A DNA stretch of 64,000 bases from an uncultured Lachnospiraceae bacterium (GCA_910586615.1 CAJUJP010000014.1:11899-75898); one strand, 5' to 3'; numbered from the stretch's first letter, positions 45,126-54,577 are shown. Notes: a model not told the origin generated them from the letters alone. Numbers and translations: made by a program.

Positions 45126-47349
45126 AGACAACCCGATACTCTTTCGTCCACTCCGGATGCCCGGCCGGCGGATCACTCTCCCACATTCCTTCCTCATTCT
45201 GCTGGATTCCCATCATCTGACGCCATCTGCTATCCGTCAGACGGTCTTCCATGGGCCACCTGAACTGATAGAAAGAATATACGCTGCCGCTGGCGATCTT
45301 CACCTTGCCATCCACCTTCACCACCACATAAATGATAGAAGGATCTCCGGTGCCCGCTTCCAGCACTTCACCATTGGGATCCGTCGCAATATCTACCACC
45401 AGCGCCGCCGGCGCTTCCTGCGTATATGCCCCTTCTCCACCGGTCGCATCTTTGACTGTCTCCATCCAGAAATGCTCAATATTCCCGCCATAACTTCTGA
45501 TAAATTCATATTCATCATCCGTCAGCGTCTCATCCCGAAGTTCCTTTCTGGATATCTCTAAGAGCTGCCCGGAAATCCGGGACAAACGGGACAGGTTTTC
45601 CTCTTCCTCCGCGCTGAGCATACCATAATTTCGTAGTCCTTGTGCCGTCAGATCAGACAGATTCTGAAAACGCAGCCACACCAGCACTTCCGGCTCCACA
45701 TATCCCCTGTCGTCCGCATTTTCATCATAAGCGTCTCCCATTTCCGCCATGACCTGCTTATTGTACAGAATCGTATCATGTTTCAATTCCGTAAAACTTC
45801 CCGCAAAACATTCCAGATTCTTCTTCTGCCACGCCTCACTCTGCATAAACACCGGATACCCCTCACCCTTCACCGTAAGCAGCGGGCGAAGCGTATTCAA
45901 CCAGTTGGAATACAGACTGGCTGACCACATTTCCTTATTTTCCGCAGACAAAGCGGTTCTGAGCTGCTCCATATGCTCTGTGTAACCCGGATAAACTGTC
46001 TCGCCGTTCTCTTCCAGAATGCGGAGCGCCGTATCACTTCCTAGCGCCGCCGGCACATCCAGCACATCCGGAAGCATACGCACATCACCCTCGGTGGTTT
46101 CTCTGACATTGCTGTATACCAGCTGCTGCATGACTGCCGCATCAATCGTAAAACGCTGCCCCATAAAGCGGAATCCCGATATCACATTGCTCTCGCCATC
46201 CTTTATCACCAGTGAATTAACACGTGGCGGCTGCAGTCCGGCCGACATGGCATGAAAACGTTCGAAGGCATCCTTATTATCTTTCAACGCTTCCAAAGAA
46301 ACCTTTTCTCCGTACACCTCACGTATAAGCGGAACATATTCATACACGCCCGCATCATCACTTGCCCCTGAAAAGAACGAGGTCACCTCATAGACAGACC
46401 CCCAAAGATCATAGGCCGCCTGGTCCTGCGCCAGCATAAGCGAAATCAGGAGCGCACTGCGATCCATTTCCTCGCTGTCCTGCCTGAAATGGATTCTTCC
46501 GTACCACATCATGGCCCGGAAATACCGTTCCAGCTCCTCATCGCCCTCGTAATAGCCACGTGGTTTATACTGGCTGTAGTCCTCCATATCGTCCAGCCGG
46601 CTGTCGTAGATCTTCGATATGTCAATTCCCCCGGCCGCATTGATTTTACCAAGTTCATACGCCACAATGTCCTTCACGGCATCATTTACCGGTGTCTGAT
46701 CGTCCATCAGCTTCGCACCCACCGTAAAGAAAGCCACATTACGCTTCGCTGCCTCTTCCCACTCACTGCCCTTTAATACATCGTATGCCGTCAGACTATC
46801 GTCCAGCATTCTTTCGCCCAGCTGCTGCAGACAGTCCGTCAAATATCCTTTTTCCACTTTTTTAAGCAAATAAGAAAAATATAAATGATAAGTGTGCATC
46901 AGCGAATCCACCGTCACAAAGTTTGCTTTCGGTTCATACCTGTTGATCTCGTATATCTCAAAAAATTCCCTGCCGGCATCACCGAATACAACAAAACCGT
47001 TCTGTGCCAGCTTCTCCCGCTGATCATCGTCCAGATAAAACTGATACAGGTTGTCAATATTGCTCAGATCCGGCTCGATCGTATACGGCGCCACACAGGG
47101 GGTTACGCCCATGTCCTCACTTACCGCCGCATTTTTTGCTGAAAACGGTCCCTGAAAGGTTGGAGAAAACACACCCTCCACCTGTTCCGTTCCGATTCCC
47201 GGTTCCTCCACGGGTACAGCCTCCGGCTCATCCGCTTCACTTTCCGTCCACACTTCTCCATCACTTTTCCGGTTCTGTCCGCCGCAGCCGCCCAGCACAC
47301 CCGCTGTCAGCGCCACTGCCAAAAGAACTGCCATGATTCTCTTCTTCAT
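45112..47349 (-). CDS. DUF3160 lipoprotein
   Basis: A 745-residue lipoprotein. The signal peptide ends in a lipobox LGGC with Cys22. An acidic linker follows, then the DUF3160 region that fills the rest (LYQFYLDDDQREKLAQNGFVV, SLMHTYHLYFSYLL, YNKQVMAEMGD and a C-terminal SVYSFYQFRWP). Function unknown; the family is common in Firmicutes and archaea. ATG 47349 has GGGAGG upstream. It overlaps the CapA gene and is therefore probably part of the same surface process. Confidence 0.83.
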   Translation of the reverse strand: MKKRIMAVLLAVALTAGVLGGCGGQNRKSDGEVWTESEADEPEAVPVEEPGIGTEQVEGVFSPTFQGPFSAKNAAVSEDMGVTPCVAPYTIEPDLSNIDNLYQFYLDDDQREKLAQNGFVVFGDAGREFFEIYEINRYEPKANFVTVDSLMHTYHLYFSYLLKKVEKGYLTDCLQQLGERMLDDSLTAYDVLKGSEWEEAAKRNVAFFTVGAKLMDDQTPVNDAVKDIVAYELGKINAAGGIDISKIYDSRLDDMEDYSQYKPRGYYEGDEELERYFRAMMWYGRIHFRQDSEEMDRSALLISLMLAQDQAAYDLWGSVYEVTSFFSGASDDAGVYEYVPLIREVYGEKVSLEALKDNKDAFERFHAMSAGLQPPRVNSLVIKDGESNVISGFRFMGQRFTIDAAVMQQLVYSNVRETTEGDVRMLPDVLDVPAALGSDTALRILEENGETVYPGYTEHMEQLRTALSAENKEMWSASLYSNWLNTLRPLLTVKGEGYPVFMQSEAWQKKNLECFAGSFTELKHDTILYNKQVMAEMGDAYDENADDRGYVEPEVLVWLRFQNLSDLTAQGLRNYGMLSAEEEENLSRLSRISGQLLEISRKELRDETLTDDEYEFIRSYGGNIEHFWMETVKDATGGEGAYTQEAPAALVVDIATDPNGEVLEAGTGDPSIIYVVVKVDGKVKIASGSVYSFYQFRWPMEDRLTDSRWRQMMGIQQNEEGMWESDPPAGHPEWTKEYRVVYAWE

Positions 47350-47511
47350 CCGGTCAACCTCCCTGATTCCGTCTGCAAATCCCAGAATGCCTTCACATTT
47401 TCTTTTCATGCTCTTTATTATCATGATAACACAGTTTTTATGTAAAACAAATCCCCCGCTGTGAGCAGCGAGGGACCGATATTTCCAGCCATAAATTTTT
47501 GCCTTTTAATT

Positions 47512-48048
47512 TTAATATACGATACTGACATCCTTCTCATTTTTCGGATTGACTAACACAGTTACTTCCTCCACATCCACCGTATCAAGTGAAACAATTT
47601 TTCCTTCTTTCAGGTTCTTCAGGACAATATCCTTCGCCGCCATCATCAACGCCGTCTCGTCCTCCGTGTTCCGCCAATACCACGAAAATGCGATCCTGTC
47701 AAACATCTCCTCACCAGAAGCCTCCTCAAAATCTGCAAAAGGCTTCACCCGTTTCCCGTTATAGGTCACATGAAAACGCACCGTATCCGGCGGAACTGCT
47801 GCATCCGTGCAGACCTCGCCGATTCCCGCCGCGTAAGCCGCTCTTGCTCCTACGATAATCGTCTTCTGATCCTCCTTCGGCACAAACACCACGTCAAAGT
47901 CCTCCGTCTGCATATCCGTCTCGCCAAGAATCTGCCTGCCACCGTAGGTAAGCGCTCCAAATTCTGTGAATGCAACCCCTGTGCCTATTCCGCACAGCAA
48001 TACTCCTATGCAAAATATAACAAGTGCTATTTTATGTTGTCTGCCCAT
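47512..48048 (-). CDS. Single-span membrane protein of unknown function (PadR-HAAS operon)
   Basis: A 178-residue protein with one N-terminal hydrophobic segment (about residues 7-28) and an extracytoplasmic part without a recognisable domain. The ATG at 48048 has AAGGAGG upstream and overlaps the end of the HAAS gene by 17 bases. The operon order PadR, HAAS, then a third membrane protein is common in Firmicutes; the third gene is often DUF4097, which I cannot confirm here. Confidence 0.7.
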   Translation of the reverse strand: MGRQHKIALVIFCIGVLLCGIGTGVAFTEFGALTYGGRQILGETDMQTEDFDVVFVPKEDQKTIIVGARAAYAAGIGEVCTDAAVPPDTVRFHVTYNGKRVKPFADFEEASGEEMFDRIAFSWYWRNTEDETALMMAAKDIVLKNLKEGKIVSLDTVDVEEVTVLVNPKNEKDVSIVY

Positions 48049-48997
48049 ATGCCGCCTCCTTGCCGTACTTCTGTATCATTTCTTCCTGCCTGTTGTCGCA
48101 ATCGCTTTCGGTCTCGTCCACGTCTCCCGCTGCCTCTCTCCTGCTGTCATCTCCGCCCTTCTTCTTTCTTCTGATCAGCAGTCCAAAGGAACCGTAAGCC
48201 AATGAACCGAAACAGAGTAAGCCCCCTATATCCATCAGGAAAAAGCCGATAAACGGATATCCCTGTACTAAGAAAACCGCAATCACTCCTGCTCCCAGTA
48301 AAGTGATCATTGCCATGCCTGCACAGATCAGTGCAAAAATCAGCCATGCCGCATTCCACATAAATTTCAGCCAGAAGATACAAAATTCTGCCAGCCCTCT
48401 CCACAATACTGCGATTCCTCTGCCGGTCATCCGCCACGCTCTTCCTACTGTTTTCGTCACGCTCCCCGCTCCTTCCTTTCCTGTCATCGTTTCCTGTATC
48501 TCTCCGCCGTCTTCTTCCGCTTTTTTTATAAAAGGCTTCCTGATCATTCCCATAAAAGCCCGGCACTTTCCGCCCAGCCACCGGAATGCGTTCCCGACAC
48601 ACCGCGCCGCGCCTGCCACTGTTTTCTTAATGCCTCCGCCAGTTTCTCCCGAACCGCCCGACTCTTCCTGTGCATTGCCGCCACTGTTGCGTGAAATACC
48701 CGGTCCCTGTGCTGTCCTTGATTGCATAATATTTCGCGATACGCCAGTTCCCAGCCTGGGCATTCTGAACGAGAATCCCTGACGGCGAAACTCCGGGTTC
48801 ACATGATATGCCTCCAGAATCTCCGCGGCAAGCTGCTCCACCGAACCAAAGTCCCGGATCGCTTCCTCCTCGCTCAGACCTTTCTGTATTTTCATATCAA
48901 TATGCTGTGCATATTCCGCGCAAATGTCGTCCTGCTCCCGGCTTTCCAGCACGCTCAGATATTCCCGCAGTTCCGTCAAAAATCTATCTTTATTCAC
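48032..48997 (-). CDS. HAAS/DUF1700 domain membrane protein
   Basis: A 321-residue protein. The N-terminal HAAS signalling domain is clear (MNKDRFLTELREYLSVLESREQ with EEAIRDFGSVEQLAAEIL). A Gly-rich linker and a basic stretch follow. The C-terminus has at least two to three hydrophobic segments (about 215-285). The start is GTG at 48997, preceded by GGGGAGGG and overlapping the padR stop by eight bases. Confidence 0.85.
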   Translation of the reverse strand: MNKDRFLTELREYLSVLESREQDDICAEYAQHIDMKIQKGLSEEEAIRDFGSVEQLAAEILEAYHVNPEFRRQGFSFRMPRLGTGVSRNIMQSRTAQGPGISRNSGGNAQEESGGSGETGGGIKKTVAGAARCVGNAFRWLGGKCRAFMGMIRKPFIKKAEEDGGEIQETMTGKEGAGSVTKTVGRAWRMTGRGIAVLWRGLAEFCIFWLKFMWNAAWLIFALICAGMAMITLLGAGVIAVFLVQGYPFIGFFLMDIGGLLCFGSLAYGSFGLLIRRKKKGGDDSRREAAGDVDETESDCDNRQEEMIQKYGKEAAYGQTT

Positions 48998-49313
48998 GTC
49001 CGTCCCTCCCCTTCAAAAATTCATTGACTCTTGTCTGAAATTCGTCCCACTCTGCGGTCAGCCTGTCACGGTACAATATCCCGGCTGCCGTCAGATGGTA
49101 GTACTTTCTGGGCGGCCCTTCTGAAGATTCCCGCAGATAAGTCTCGAAATAATGTTCATTGGTAAGACGCTTTAAGAGCGGATAAATCGTTCCCTCATTC
49201 ACATCGATCACCTGCGAGACTTCCTCCACAAGTTCGTATCCGTACATATCTCTCTGCCGCACGGACTCCAAGACGATAAGCTCCAATACACCTTTTTTAA
49301 ATTGCGGATTCAT
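48990..49313 (-). CDS. PadR-family transcriptional regulator
   Basis: A 107-residue winged-helix regulator (FKKGVLELIVLESVRQRDMYGYELVEEV, followed by VNEGTIYPLLKRLTNEHYFE), of the short PadR type. It probably represses its own operon with the HAAS gene. ATG 49313 follows CGGAGTATT. The operon organisation suggests a signal from the membrane is relayed to PadR; this is inference. Confidence 0.93.
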   Translation of the reverse strand: MNPQFKKGVLELIVLESVRQRDMYGYELVEEVSQVIDVNEGTIYPLLKRLTNEHYFETYLRESSEGPPRKYYHLTAAGILYRDRLTAEWDEFQTRVNEFLKGRDGRE

Positions 49314-49434
49314 AATACTCCGTTCCGGGACGCACGCGCGTTCAGGCGGCGCCCTCTGTTGGTCTGTCCAAAAACGAGCAAGGCCCGTTTGCGAGATTCA
49401 CTTTGCGAACAGTATTACCATTCATGTTAGTACC

Positions 49435-49463
49435 AGATTAAACCCACTACTATACATTGTCAA
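49435..49463 (-). promoter_or_regulatory. Promoter of the padR operon
   Basis: TTGACA (49463-49458) and TAATCT (49440-49435) are separated by 17 bp on the minus strand. Repeats AGTACT and GGTACTAAC flank them and may be PadR operator parts. The rest of the gap from 49314 to 49639 holds no gene. Confidence 0.6.
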
Positions 49464-49517
49464 GTACTAATTTATTTAAAATAGTATTAAGATATTCTTA
49501 AACCAGGATGCATACAG

Positions 49518-49555
49518 AAAAAAGACGCATGGTTTTCATTTATTGTTCCATGCGC
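49518..49555 (-). terminator. Terminator of the acyltransferase gene
   Basis: ACGCATGG (49525-49532) pairs with CCATGCGC (49548-49555) and is followed on the minus strand by six Ts (49523-49518). It lies about 85 bases past the stop at 49640. Confidence 0.8.
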
Positions 49556-49639
49556 CTTTACGCTTTCATTTCCTTTGGCAGTCGGGGCTTTTTCCTTTCA
49601 GGTCATTTTGGAAGAGCCGTATTCATTTCATTCTGGTGC

Positions 49640-50806
49640 TTATTGATAATACCTATGCAAGATGTTTTGACAGCTTACATATGCCTTTTTTATCATACAT
49701 TCTATTTTTTCCTCTCTATTGCATAAGTACTTGTCAAGAAATCTATTCCATGTTTTTTCAACCGTTTTTGACCTTACAAGATCTATCGCAGAACAAACCG
49801 CAAACACTGTCACCACTGAACCTGCAGAATAAATTAAAAGCAATAAGGAATTGGTTTCTTTATAAACCGGAAACAGCCTCGGCAGCAAATATTTGCTAAT
49901 AATTCTATTGCAATGCAGTAAATAAATTCCAAATGTACTCTTTGCAATCATGTATACTATTTTATTTCCTCTTGGTGAGAGTCTCAAAAATCCTAAGAAT
50001 AATTCTACACAAATCACCACAACAACCGGGCTGTTGAGCGGTCTCCAAAAATAACAATACGCTATGATAGTTTCACTGTTGAGCATATCGCCAACAGTCC
50101 CAATCACAACGCAGGACAGATATAATAAAAAATACATAAATACAGAAACTGCAATGTGCTTTCGGGCATTATTCTTTTTGCCAGTGACGTATTTTTTGAT
50201 ATAGCCTGCTATATAATACATGATAAATACAGGAATTAACCTTCCCTCTGACATTCCTTGCAATGTCTTCGGAATCCCGCCATCAATTACCACAAAAATT
50301 ATTATTATTGTAAAAAGAAAAAACTGATATGTCCGTTTATCAAATACTGAAATCAGCTTATTAAAAAATGGCGACAAAATCATAAGAATGATGTAAGCTG
50401 TCACAAACCAGTAATGTGAGAACAAAAAGGGGAAAAAAGCACAAAGTCCTTCTTTCAAAAGTATTTTCCAATCACAGCTGCCATTCAGGATACCTACAGC
50501 AAGAAAAATCAGCCATATGCTTATCGTATAAAACCATACCTCTCCCAAAATCCTCATTATTTTTTTTAATGTGATTTGCTTGTCAACCATAAAATACCCT
50601 GAAATCAACAGGAAACAGCCCACACCGATTTGTCCGCCTAAATGCAGCCAATCTGTAATAAATTTGTTCAAACATACAGTTTTGCTATATAGCCCTGCTA
50701 ATCCCATCCAATCATCACTATGGCTCATAACAATTAAAACCATACTGATAATTCTTAATATTTCTAAATTTGTATTTCTCTCCGTCTGCGCAAATTGTTT
50801 TTCCAT
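49640..50806 (-). CDS. Acyltransferase family 3 protein, putatively phase variable
   Basis: A 388-residue polytopic acyltransferase (about ten hydrophobic segments). Motifs include NTNLEILRIISMVLIVMSHSD and LHLGGQIGVGCFLLISGYFM. The base composition is clearly more AT-rich than the flanking genes, pointing to acquisition by transfer. The ATG at 50806 has GGGAG at about 50816-50812. The left inverted-repeat arm (50830-50844) is just upstream of this ribosome site, so the leader and ribosome site stay fixed while the promoter segment could flip. It should O-acylate a surface polymer; the target is unknown. Confidence 0.85.
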   Translation of the reverse strand: MEKQFAQTERNTNLEILRIISMVLIVMSHSDDWMGLAGLYSKTVCLNKFITDWLHLGGQIGVGCFLLISGYFMVDKQITLKKIMRILGEVWFYTISIWLIFLAVGILNGSCDWKILLKEGLCAFFPFLFSHYWFVTAYIILMILSPFFNKLISVFDKRTYQFFLFTIIIIFVVIDGGIPKTLQGMSEGRLIPVFIMYYIAGYIKKYVTGKKNNARKHIAVSVFMYFLLYLSCVVIGTVGDMLNSETIIAYCYFWRPLNSPVVVVICVELFLGFLRLSPRGNKIVYMIAKSTFGIYLLHCNRIISKYLLPRLFPVYKETNSLLLLIYSAGSVVTVFAVCSAIDLVRSKTVEKTWNRFLDKYLCNREEKIECMIKKAYVSCQNILHRYYQ

Positions 50807-50829
50807 ATTCTCTCTCCCAACTTGCAAAA

Positions 50830-50973
50830 GTGTACCTTTACAAAGCTCCATTTTCCCGTTAATCGAACAGGAATGCCGGGTTGAGATATTTTCATAAATA
50901 ATTGAAAAACAAGCATTTTTATGATAAGCTATATGGCAAAACTGAAAATTTGGCAAAATTTGTAAAGGTACAC
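50830..50973. repeat. Putative invertible promoter segment with 15-bp inverted repeats
   Basis: The arms GTGTACCTTTACAAA (50830-50844) and TTTGTAAAGGTACAC (50959-50973) are perfect inverted repeats, each holding a TGTA-N4-TACA dyad of the kind bound by recombinase dimers. The 114 bases between are AT-rich. The right arm also lies inside a 15-bp perfect hairpin (50952-50966 with 50975-50989). The segment lies between a serine recombinase gene and the acyltransferase start. Confidence 0.65.
50902..50930 (+). promoter_or_regulatory. Promoter inside the putative invertible segment
   Basis: TTGAAA (50902-50907), a 17-bp spacer, and TAAGCT (50925-50930) point to the right, away from the acyltransferase. 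After inversion the -10 would lie at 50878-50873 on the minus strand, about 60 bases before the acyltransferase ATG. The opposite strand of the same segment has only weaker candidates. Confidence 0.45.
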
Positions 50974-50975
50974 AT

Positions 50976-51608
50976 TTACAAATTTTGCCCGCAGTTTATA
51001 TAAGTGGAGTTTTCAAACTTTCTTGCTTTCCCGTAAAAAGTCCCGACTGGCATTCTACAGGCATCTGCCGCCTGTCGGAGTGTTATTTTTTTATTACGCC
51101 AGTCCCTGTGTATTTCCCTGAAATTATCCGGATAGGGAAGCGCCGGACGCCCAAACTTTACGCCCTTTACTTTTGCTGCCGCTATCCCTTCCGCCTGACG
51201 CTGCCGTATATTTGTCCGTTCATTTTCAGCAACAAATGATAGCACCTGCAGCACTATGTCACTCAAAAATGTACCCACTAAATCTTTTCCACGCCTTGTA
51301 TCCAAAAGCGGCATGTCAATCACATAAATATCAACGCTTTTTTCTTTTGTCAAAATGCGCCACTGATTCTGTATTTCCTCATAATTTCTTCCCAAACGGT
51401 CTATACTTTTGATATAGAGCAGGTCATTACTTTTCAGTTTCCGTACCATACGCTTGTATGCCGGACGTTCAAAATCTTTGCCGGATTGTTTGTCTATGTA
51501 AATATTTGTTTCAGGAACTCCCATTTCATGCAATGCTATTCGCTGCCTGTCCTCATTCTGATCCTTTGATGACACTCTCACATAACCATAAATTTTTATT
51601 TCTCCCAT
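50976..51608 (-). CDS. Serine site-specific recombinase (resolvase/invertase family)
   Basis: A 210-residue recombinase of the small resolvase/invertase type. The N-terminal YVRVSSKDQNEDRQ holds the catalytic Ser. SIDRLGRNYEEI and the following LVGTFLSDIVLQVLSF are present, as is the E helix NERTNIRQRQAEGI. A C-terminal helix-turn-helix (ITLRQAADACRMPVGTFYGK) binds DNA. The ATG at 51608 has GGAGG upstream. The stop lies three bases outside the right inverted-repeat arm, so inversion would leave the gene intact. It is AT-rich like its neighbour. Confidence 0.92.
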   Translation of the reverse strand: MGEIKIYGYVRVSSKDQNEDRQRIALHEMGVPETNIYIDKQSGKDFERPAYKRMVRKLKSNDLLYIKSIDRLGRNYEEIQNQWRILTKEKSVDIYVIDMPLLDTRRGKDLVGTFLSDIVLQVLSFVAENERTNIRQRQAEGIAAAKVKGVKFGRPALPYPDNFREIHRDWRNKKITLRQAADACRMPVGTFYGKARKFENSTYINCGQNL

Positions 51609-51750
51609 ATAATTTCCTCCAAATTCAGGACAACCTCCTGTTCATATCTTGCTAATTTCATTCCCTTCTCCTTTCTCCGGTATCAAACCGGTATCAATCC
51701 AATTTTACGGCATCCTTCCGATACCAGGTACACTCATAAATCATTGCAAA

Positions 51751-51778
51751 ACAAAAGGAACTGCGTTATTCGCAATTC
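51751..51778 (-). terminator. Terminator of the ABC exporter operon
   Basis: GGAACTGCG (51758-51766) pairs with CGCAATTCC (51771-51779) with one internal mismatch pair set. On the minus strand the hairpin is followed by TTTTGTTTTG. It lies about 70 bases past the last permease stop. The gap 51609-51847 also has a direct repeat CCGGTATCAA near 51680. Confidence 0.7.
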
Positions 51779-51847
51779 CCTGTTACTGTAAACGTATCAT
51801 ATTATGACCATCTTCGTTCATACACCTCACAAAAATCCGTCACACTC

Positions 51848-52699
51848 CTACATCCTCGCCTCCATCAGGCTGCTCGAAGCATACCGCCTAAGCCCTCTGT
51901 AAAACACAAACACTGCAAACGACATAAGCGCAATCGCATAGCCCGCCACTGTCAGCAGCGCAGCCAGCCCCGACTGCAGACTCTGCCCGGCCGCCCCGAC
52001 ACCCATCCCATTATCCGCGATTCCACTAAACGCCGCCATAATATGCACCGGCTGCCAGACCGCCATTCCCACGGGAATCAGAAAATACAGCAGGAATCTG
52101 GAAATACCCCGGAAGATTCCATCCGGGTAAGTCATAAAACTGATCATGCCTGACACCATCTGACCTCCCGCCATCTCCGCCCGCACAAACCAGAAGGACA
52201 GACTCCCCAGAAGCAGCGTAAATGCCACGAAAATCACCGTTCCCGTCACTGTAAATAGCAGGAACAGCACCAGCCTGCCCACGCTGAATCCCGAAAAAGC
52301 CATCAGTACCAGCCCGTACAAAAAATCGCCGATCGACGCTGTACTCGTGGCGGAAGTCAGCACGCTCAGGCAGACATTCTTCGGCTGCACCAGATAAGAA
52401 TCCAGCTTTCCGCTGATGATCAGTTCCGACAGAGAAAACACCCTCGCAAACAGGACCTTTGACAAGCCGAAAGAAGACGCCGTCAGTCCCCACAGCAGCA
52501 TGACGTCCTTCATCGTATATCCTCCGATCTCTCCCCGCAGCCGGAACAGGATGAACCACTGTACAAGAATCGTTGCGTTATTGAGCATCATAAACAGAAT
52601 ATTCGTCACAAACGTGACCGGATTTACCATCTCACGCATAATATTATATTTGACAGACAGCAGGCACACCCGCACCTGATTTTTAACCGCCGTTGACAT
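51848..52699 (-). CDS. ABC-2 type exporter permease 2
   Basis: A 283-residue membrane protein with six hydrophobic segments, of the ABC2_membrane_6/DUF990-like group. It overlaps the end of permease 1 by 17 bases and completes a two-permease, one-ATPase exporter. Substrate unknown; the leader suggests an antibiotic or other ribosome-active compound. Confidence 0.83.
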   Translation of the reverse strand: MSTAVKNQVRVCLLSVKYNIMREMVNPVTFVTNILFMMLNNATILVQWFILFRLRGEIGGYTMKDVMLLWGLTASSFGLSKVLFARVFSLSELIISGKLDSYLVQPKNVCLSVLTSATSTASIGDFLYGLVLMAFSGFSVGRLVLFLLFTVTGTVIFVAFTLLLGSLSFWFVRAEMAGGQMVSGMISFMTYPDGIFRGISRFLLYFLIPVGMAVWQPVHIMAAFSGIADNGMGVGAAGQSLQSGLAALLTVAGYAIALMSFAVFVFYRGLRRYASSSLMEARM

Positions 52700-53549
52700 A
52701 CAGTTTCCTTACCCCCTTTCCATAGATCCAGAACATCAGTCCGCAGCCGGCAGCCAGATACAGAATCTGTGCCGACAAAATCTCAATACATTTTCCGGCT
52801 GAAAAATCCACCACCAGCTTTGCCGGCCCGTAACATACCGTATAGATCGGCGTCAGCTTAAATAACACTTGTAATTCTTCCGGAAATATTTCAATCGGAA
52901 ATACCGTACCTACCACCAGAATGAGCTTATCATACAGCCACAGAAACGGCGTCGCGTCCTCGATCCGGAAGGAAAACAGGCTGATACATATTTTAAAAAC
53001 CGCATTGATTGTAATACCCAGCACAACACAAAGCGTCATCACCGGAAGCAGCATGACCCGAAAACCCGGAATTCCTCCCACCATACATGTGCCGATCACC
53101 GTGGCGAGGAGCGCATACATCGGCAGCCTGATACTCCATTCTCCGGTATATTTTGCCAGGATATACAGCGTATAGTGGTATGGCTTATTCATCATGTAAG
53201 CGATATTGCCACCCCGGATATCCGTAATCACCTGCCTGGTAAGCGCTCCCGAATCAGAGCCGAACCAGATCATTTCCGTCATCATGACATACCAGATCAT
53301 CTGCTCCTTTGCGTATCCCGCGATCAACTCCCTCGGCGCCTGATACATATAATTCCAGAGCCTGATAAAAATATAGATAAAGACAAAATAGCTGAAAAAC
53401 CCCATGGCAAGATTGGCGGCGTACTGCAGATTTTCCAGCAGAACGGACTGATAGATTACCCCGTATTTACGTCCCGGTCTTCCCCGTAAGCCCCCGCAGA
53501 CATACCTTTGCGTTTCGTGCATAGAAGGCTTTTTTACGTATTTTTTCAT
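52683..53549 (-). CDS. ABC-2 type exporter permease 1
   Basis: A 288-residue protein with about six hydrophobic segments and a hydrophilic, basic N-terminus. It resembles the same DUF990-like permease group as its neighbour. Its start ATG at 53549 overlaps the ATPase stop (ATGA), with AGGAGGTAAT as the ribosome site, so it is translationally coupled. Confidence 0.85.
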   Translation of the reverse strand: MKKYVKKPSMHETQRYVCGGLRGRPGRKYGVIYQSVLLENLQYAANLAMGFFSYFVFIYIFIRLWNYMYQAPRELIAGYAKEQMIWYVMMTEMIWFGSDSGALTRQVITDIRGGNIAYMMNKPYHYTLYILAKYTGEWSIRLPMYALLATVIGTCMVGGIPGFRVMLLPVMTLCVVLGITINAVFKICISLFSFRIEDATPFLWLYDKLILVVGTVFPIEIFPEELQVLFKLTPIYTVCYGPAKLVVDFSAGKCIEILSAQILYLAAGCGLMFWIYGKGVRKLYVNGG

Positions 53550-54460
53550 ATTACCTCCGTCCTCCCCTCCGCCCGATAGATTTCCATGATGATATCTTCC
53601 AGTGACATAGAAGACGAATCAACGCTTTCTGCATCCTCATGCCTGTGAAGCCTGGCATGACTCCCGTGCACCTGAATCTCCCCGTTCCTTTCCTGCTCCC
53701 GCCTCTCTCCACTCAAATAATACTGCTTCAGGTGCTCCATGGAATCGTCCAGCACAATCTGCCCCGCATTCATGATGATTATACGCCGGCAGAGCTTCTC
53801 AATGTCCCCTACATCATGGCTGGTCAGTAAGATCGTCGTGTGGTATTCCCGGTTCATCTGCCGGATCAGCCCGCGGATGTTCTCTTTCACCACCGGGTCA
53901 AGCCCGATCGTCGGTTCATCCAGGAAAAGAACGCCCGGCTTATGGATCAGCGACGCCACGATCTCACAACGGATACGCTGTCCCAGGGAAAGATTCCGCA
54001 CCGGCGTATTGATGAACGCCTCAAGTGCAAAGCGCTCCGCCAGTTCCCCGATCCGCTCCTCCGTCTCCCTGTCCGGGATATCATAAATCGCCCCGAAAAA
54101 CCGAAAATTGTCGTAAGGCGTCAAATGCGTCCAGAGTTGTTCCTTCTGTCCAAACACTGTCCCGATCTGATAGGCAAGCTGTTTTCTGCGCTTCACAGGA
54201 TCAAGTCCGCGCACCCTCACACTTCCGCCGTCCGGGCAGAGGATTCCCGTCAACATCTTGATCGTCGTACTCTTCCCCGCGCCGTTCGGACCGATAAACG
54301 CCAGCATCTCTCCCTCTTCCACGGCAAAAGAAACCTGGTCCACCGCCTTGATTTGCCTGATCTGCGGATGCAGGAGCGCCCCAATGCTCCCCCGCATTCC
54401 CTTTTCCTTGATCCTCACCTGAAATGTCTTCGATAAATTTTCCACTTCAATTGCATGCAT
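53546..54460 (-). CDS. ABC exporter ATPase
   Basis: A 304-residue ATP-binding subunit. Walker A is IGPNGAGKSTTIKML, the signature is NLSLGQRIRCEI, and Walker B is VLFLDEPTIGLDP, followed by the H-loop TSHD. The start is ATG 54460, preceded by GGGGAGG, rather than ATG 54481. It is the first gene of the exporter operon, whose leader contains an attenuator. Confidence 0.92.
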   Translation of the reverse strand: MHAIEVENLSKTFQVRIKEKGMRGSIGALLHPQIRQIKAVDQVSFAVEEGEMLAFIGPNGAGKSTTIKMLTGILCPDGGSVRVRGLDPVKRRKQLAYQIGTVFGQKEQLWTHLTPYDNFRFFGAIYDIPDRETEERIGELAERFALEAFINTPVRNLSLGQRIRCEIVASLIHKPGVLFLDEPTIGLDPVVKENIRGLIRQMNREYHTTILLTSHDVGDIEKLCRRIIIMNAGQIVLDDSMEHLKQYYLSGERREQERNGEIQVHGSHARLHRHEDAESVDSSSMSLEDIIMEIYRAEGRTEVI

Positions 54461-54530
54461 TTCTGTTTCCTCCCCTCTCATGCAAGCATGGCGCCTGCTC
54501 CGTAAGCCTTAAGACTCTGCTCATTCGCAC

Positions 54531-54577
54531 AAAAAAACCGCCTGTAACATACACTTTCGTGTATATCCCATGCGGTT
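54531..54577 (-). terminator. Attenuator terminator in the exporter leader
   Basis: AACCGC (54577-54572) pairs with GCGGTT (54541-54536). An inner stem of about nine pairs (GAUAUACAC/GUGUAUGUU with two G-U pairs) sits above it. Seven Ts (54537-54531) follow. It lies between the leader reading frame and the ATPase gene, so it must be bypassed for expression. Confidence 0.88.
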
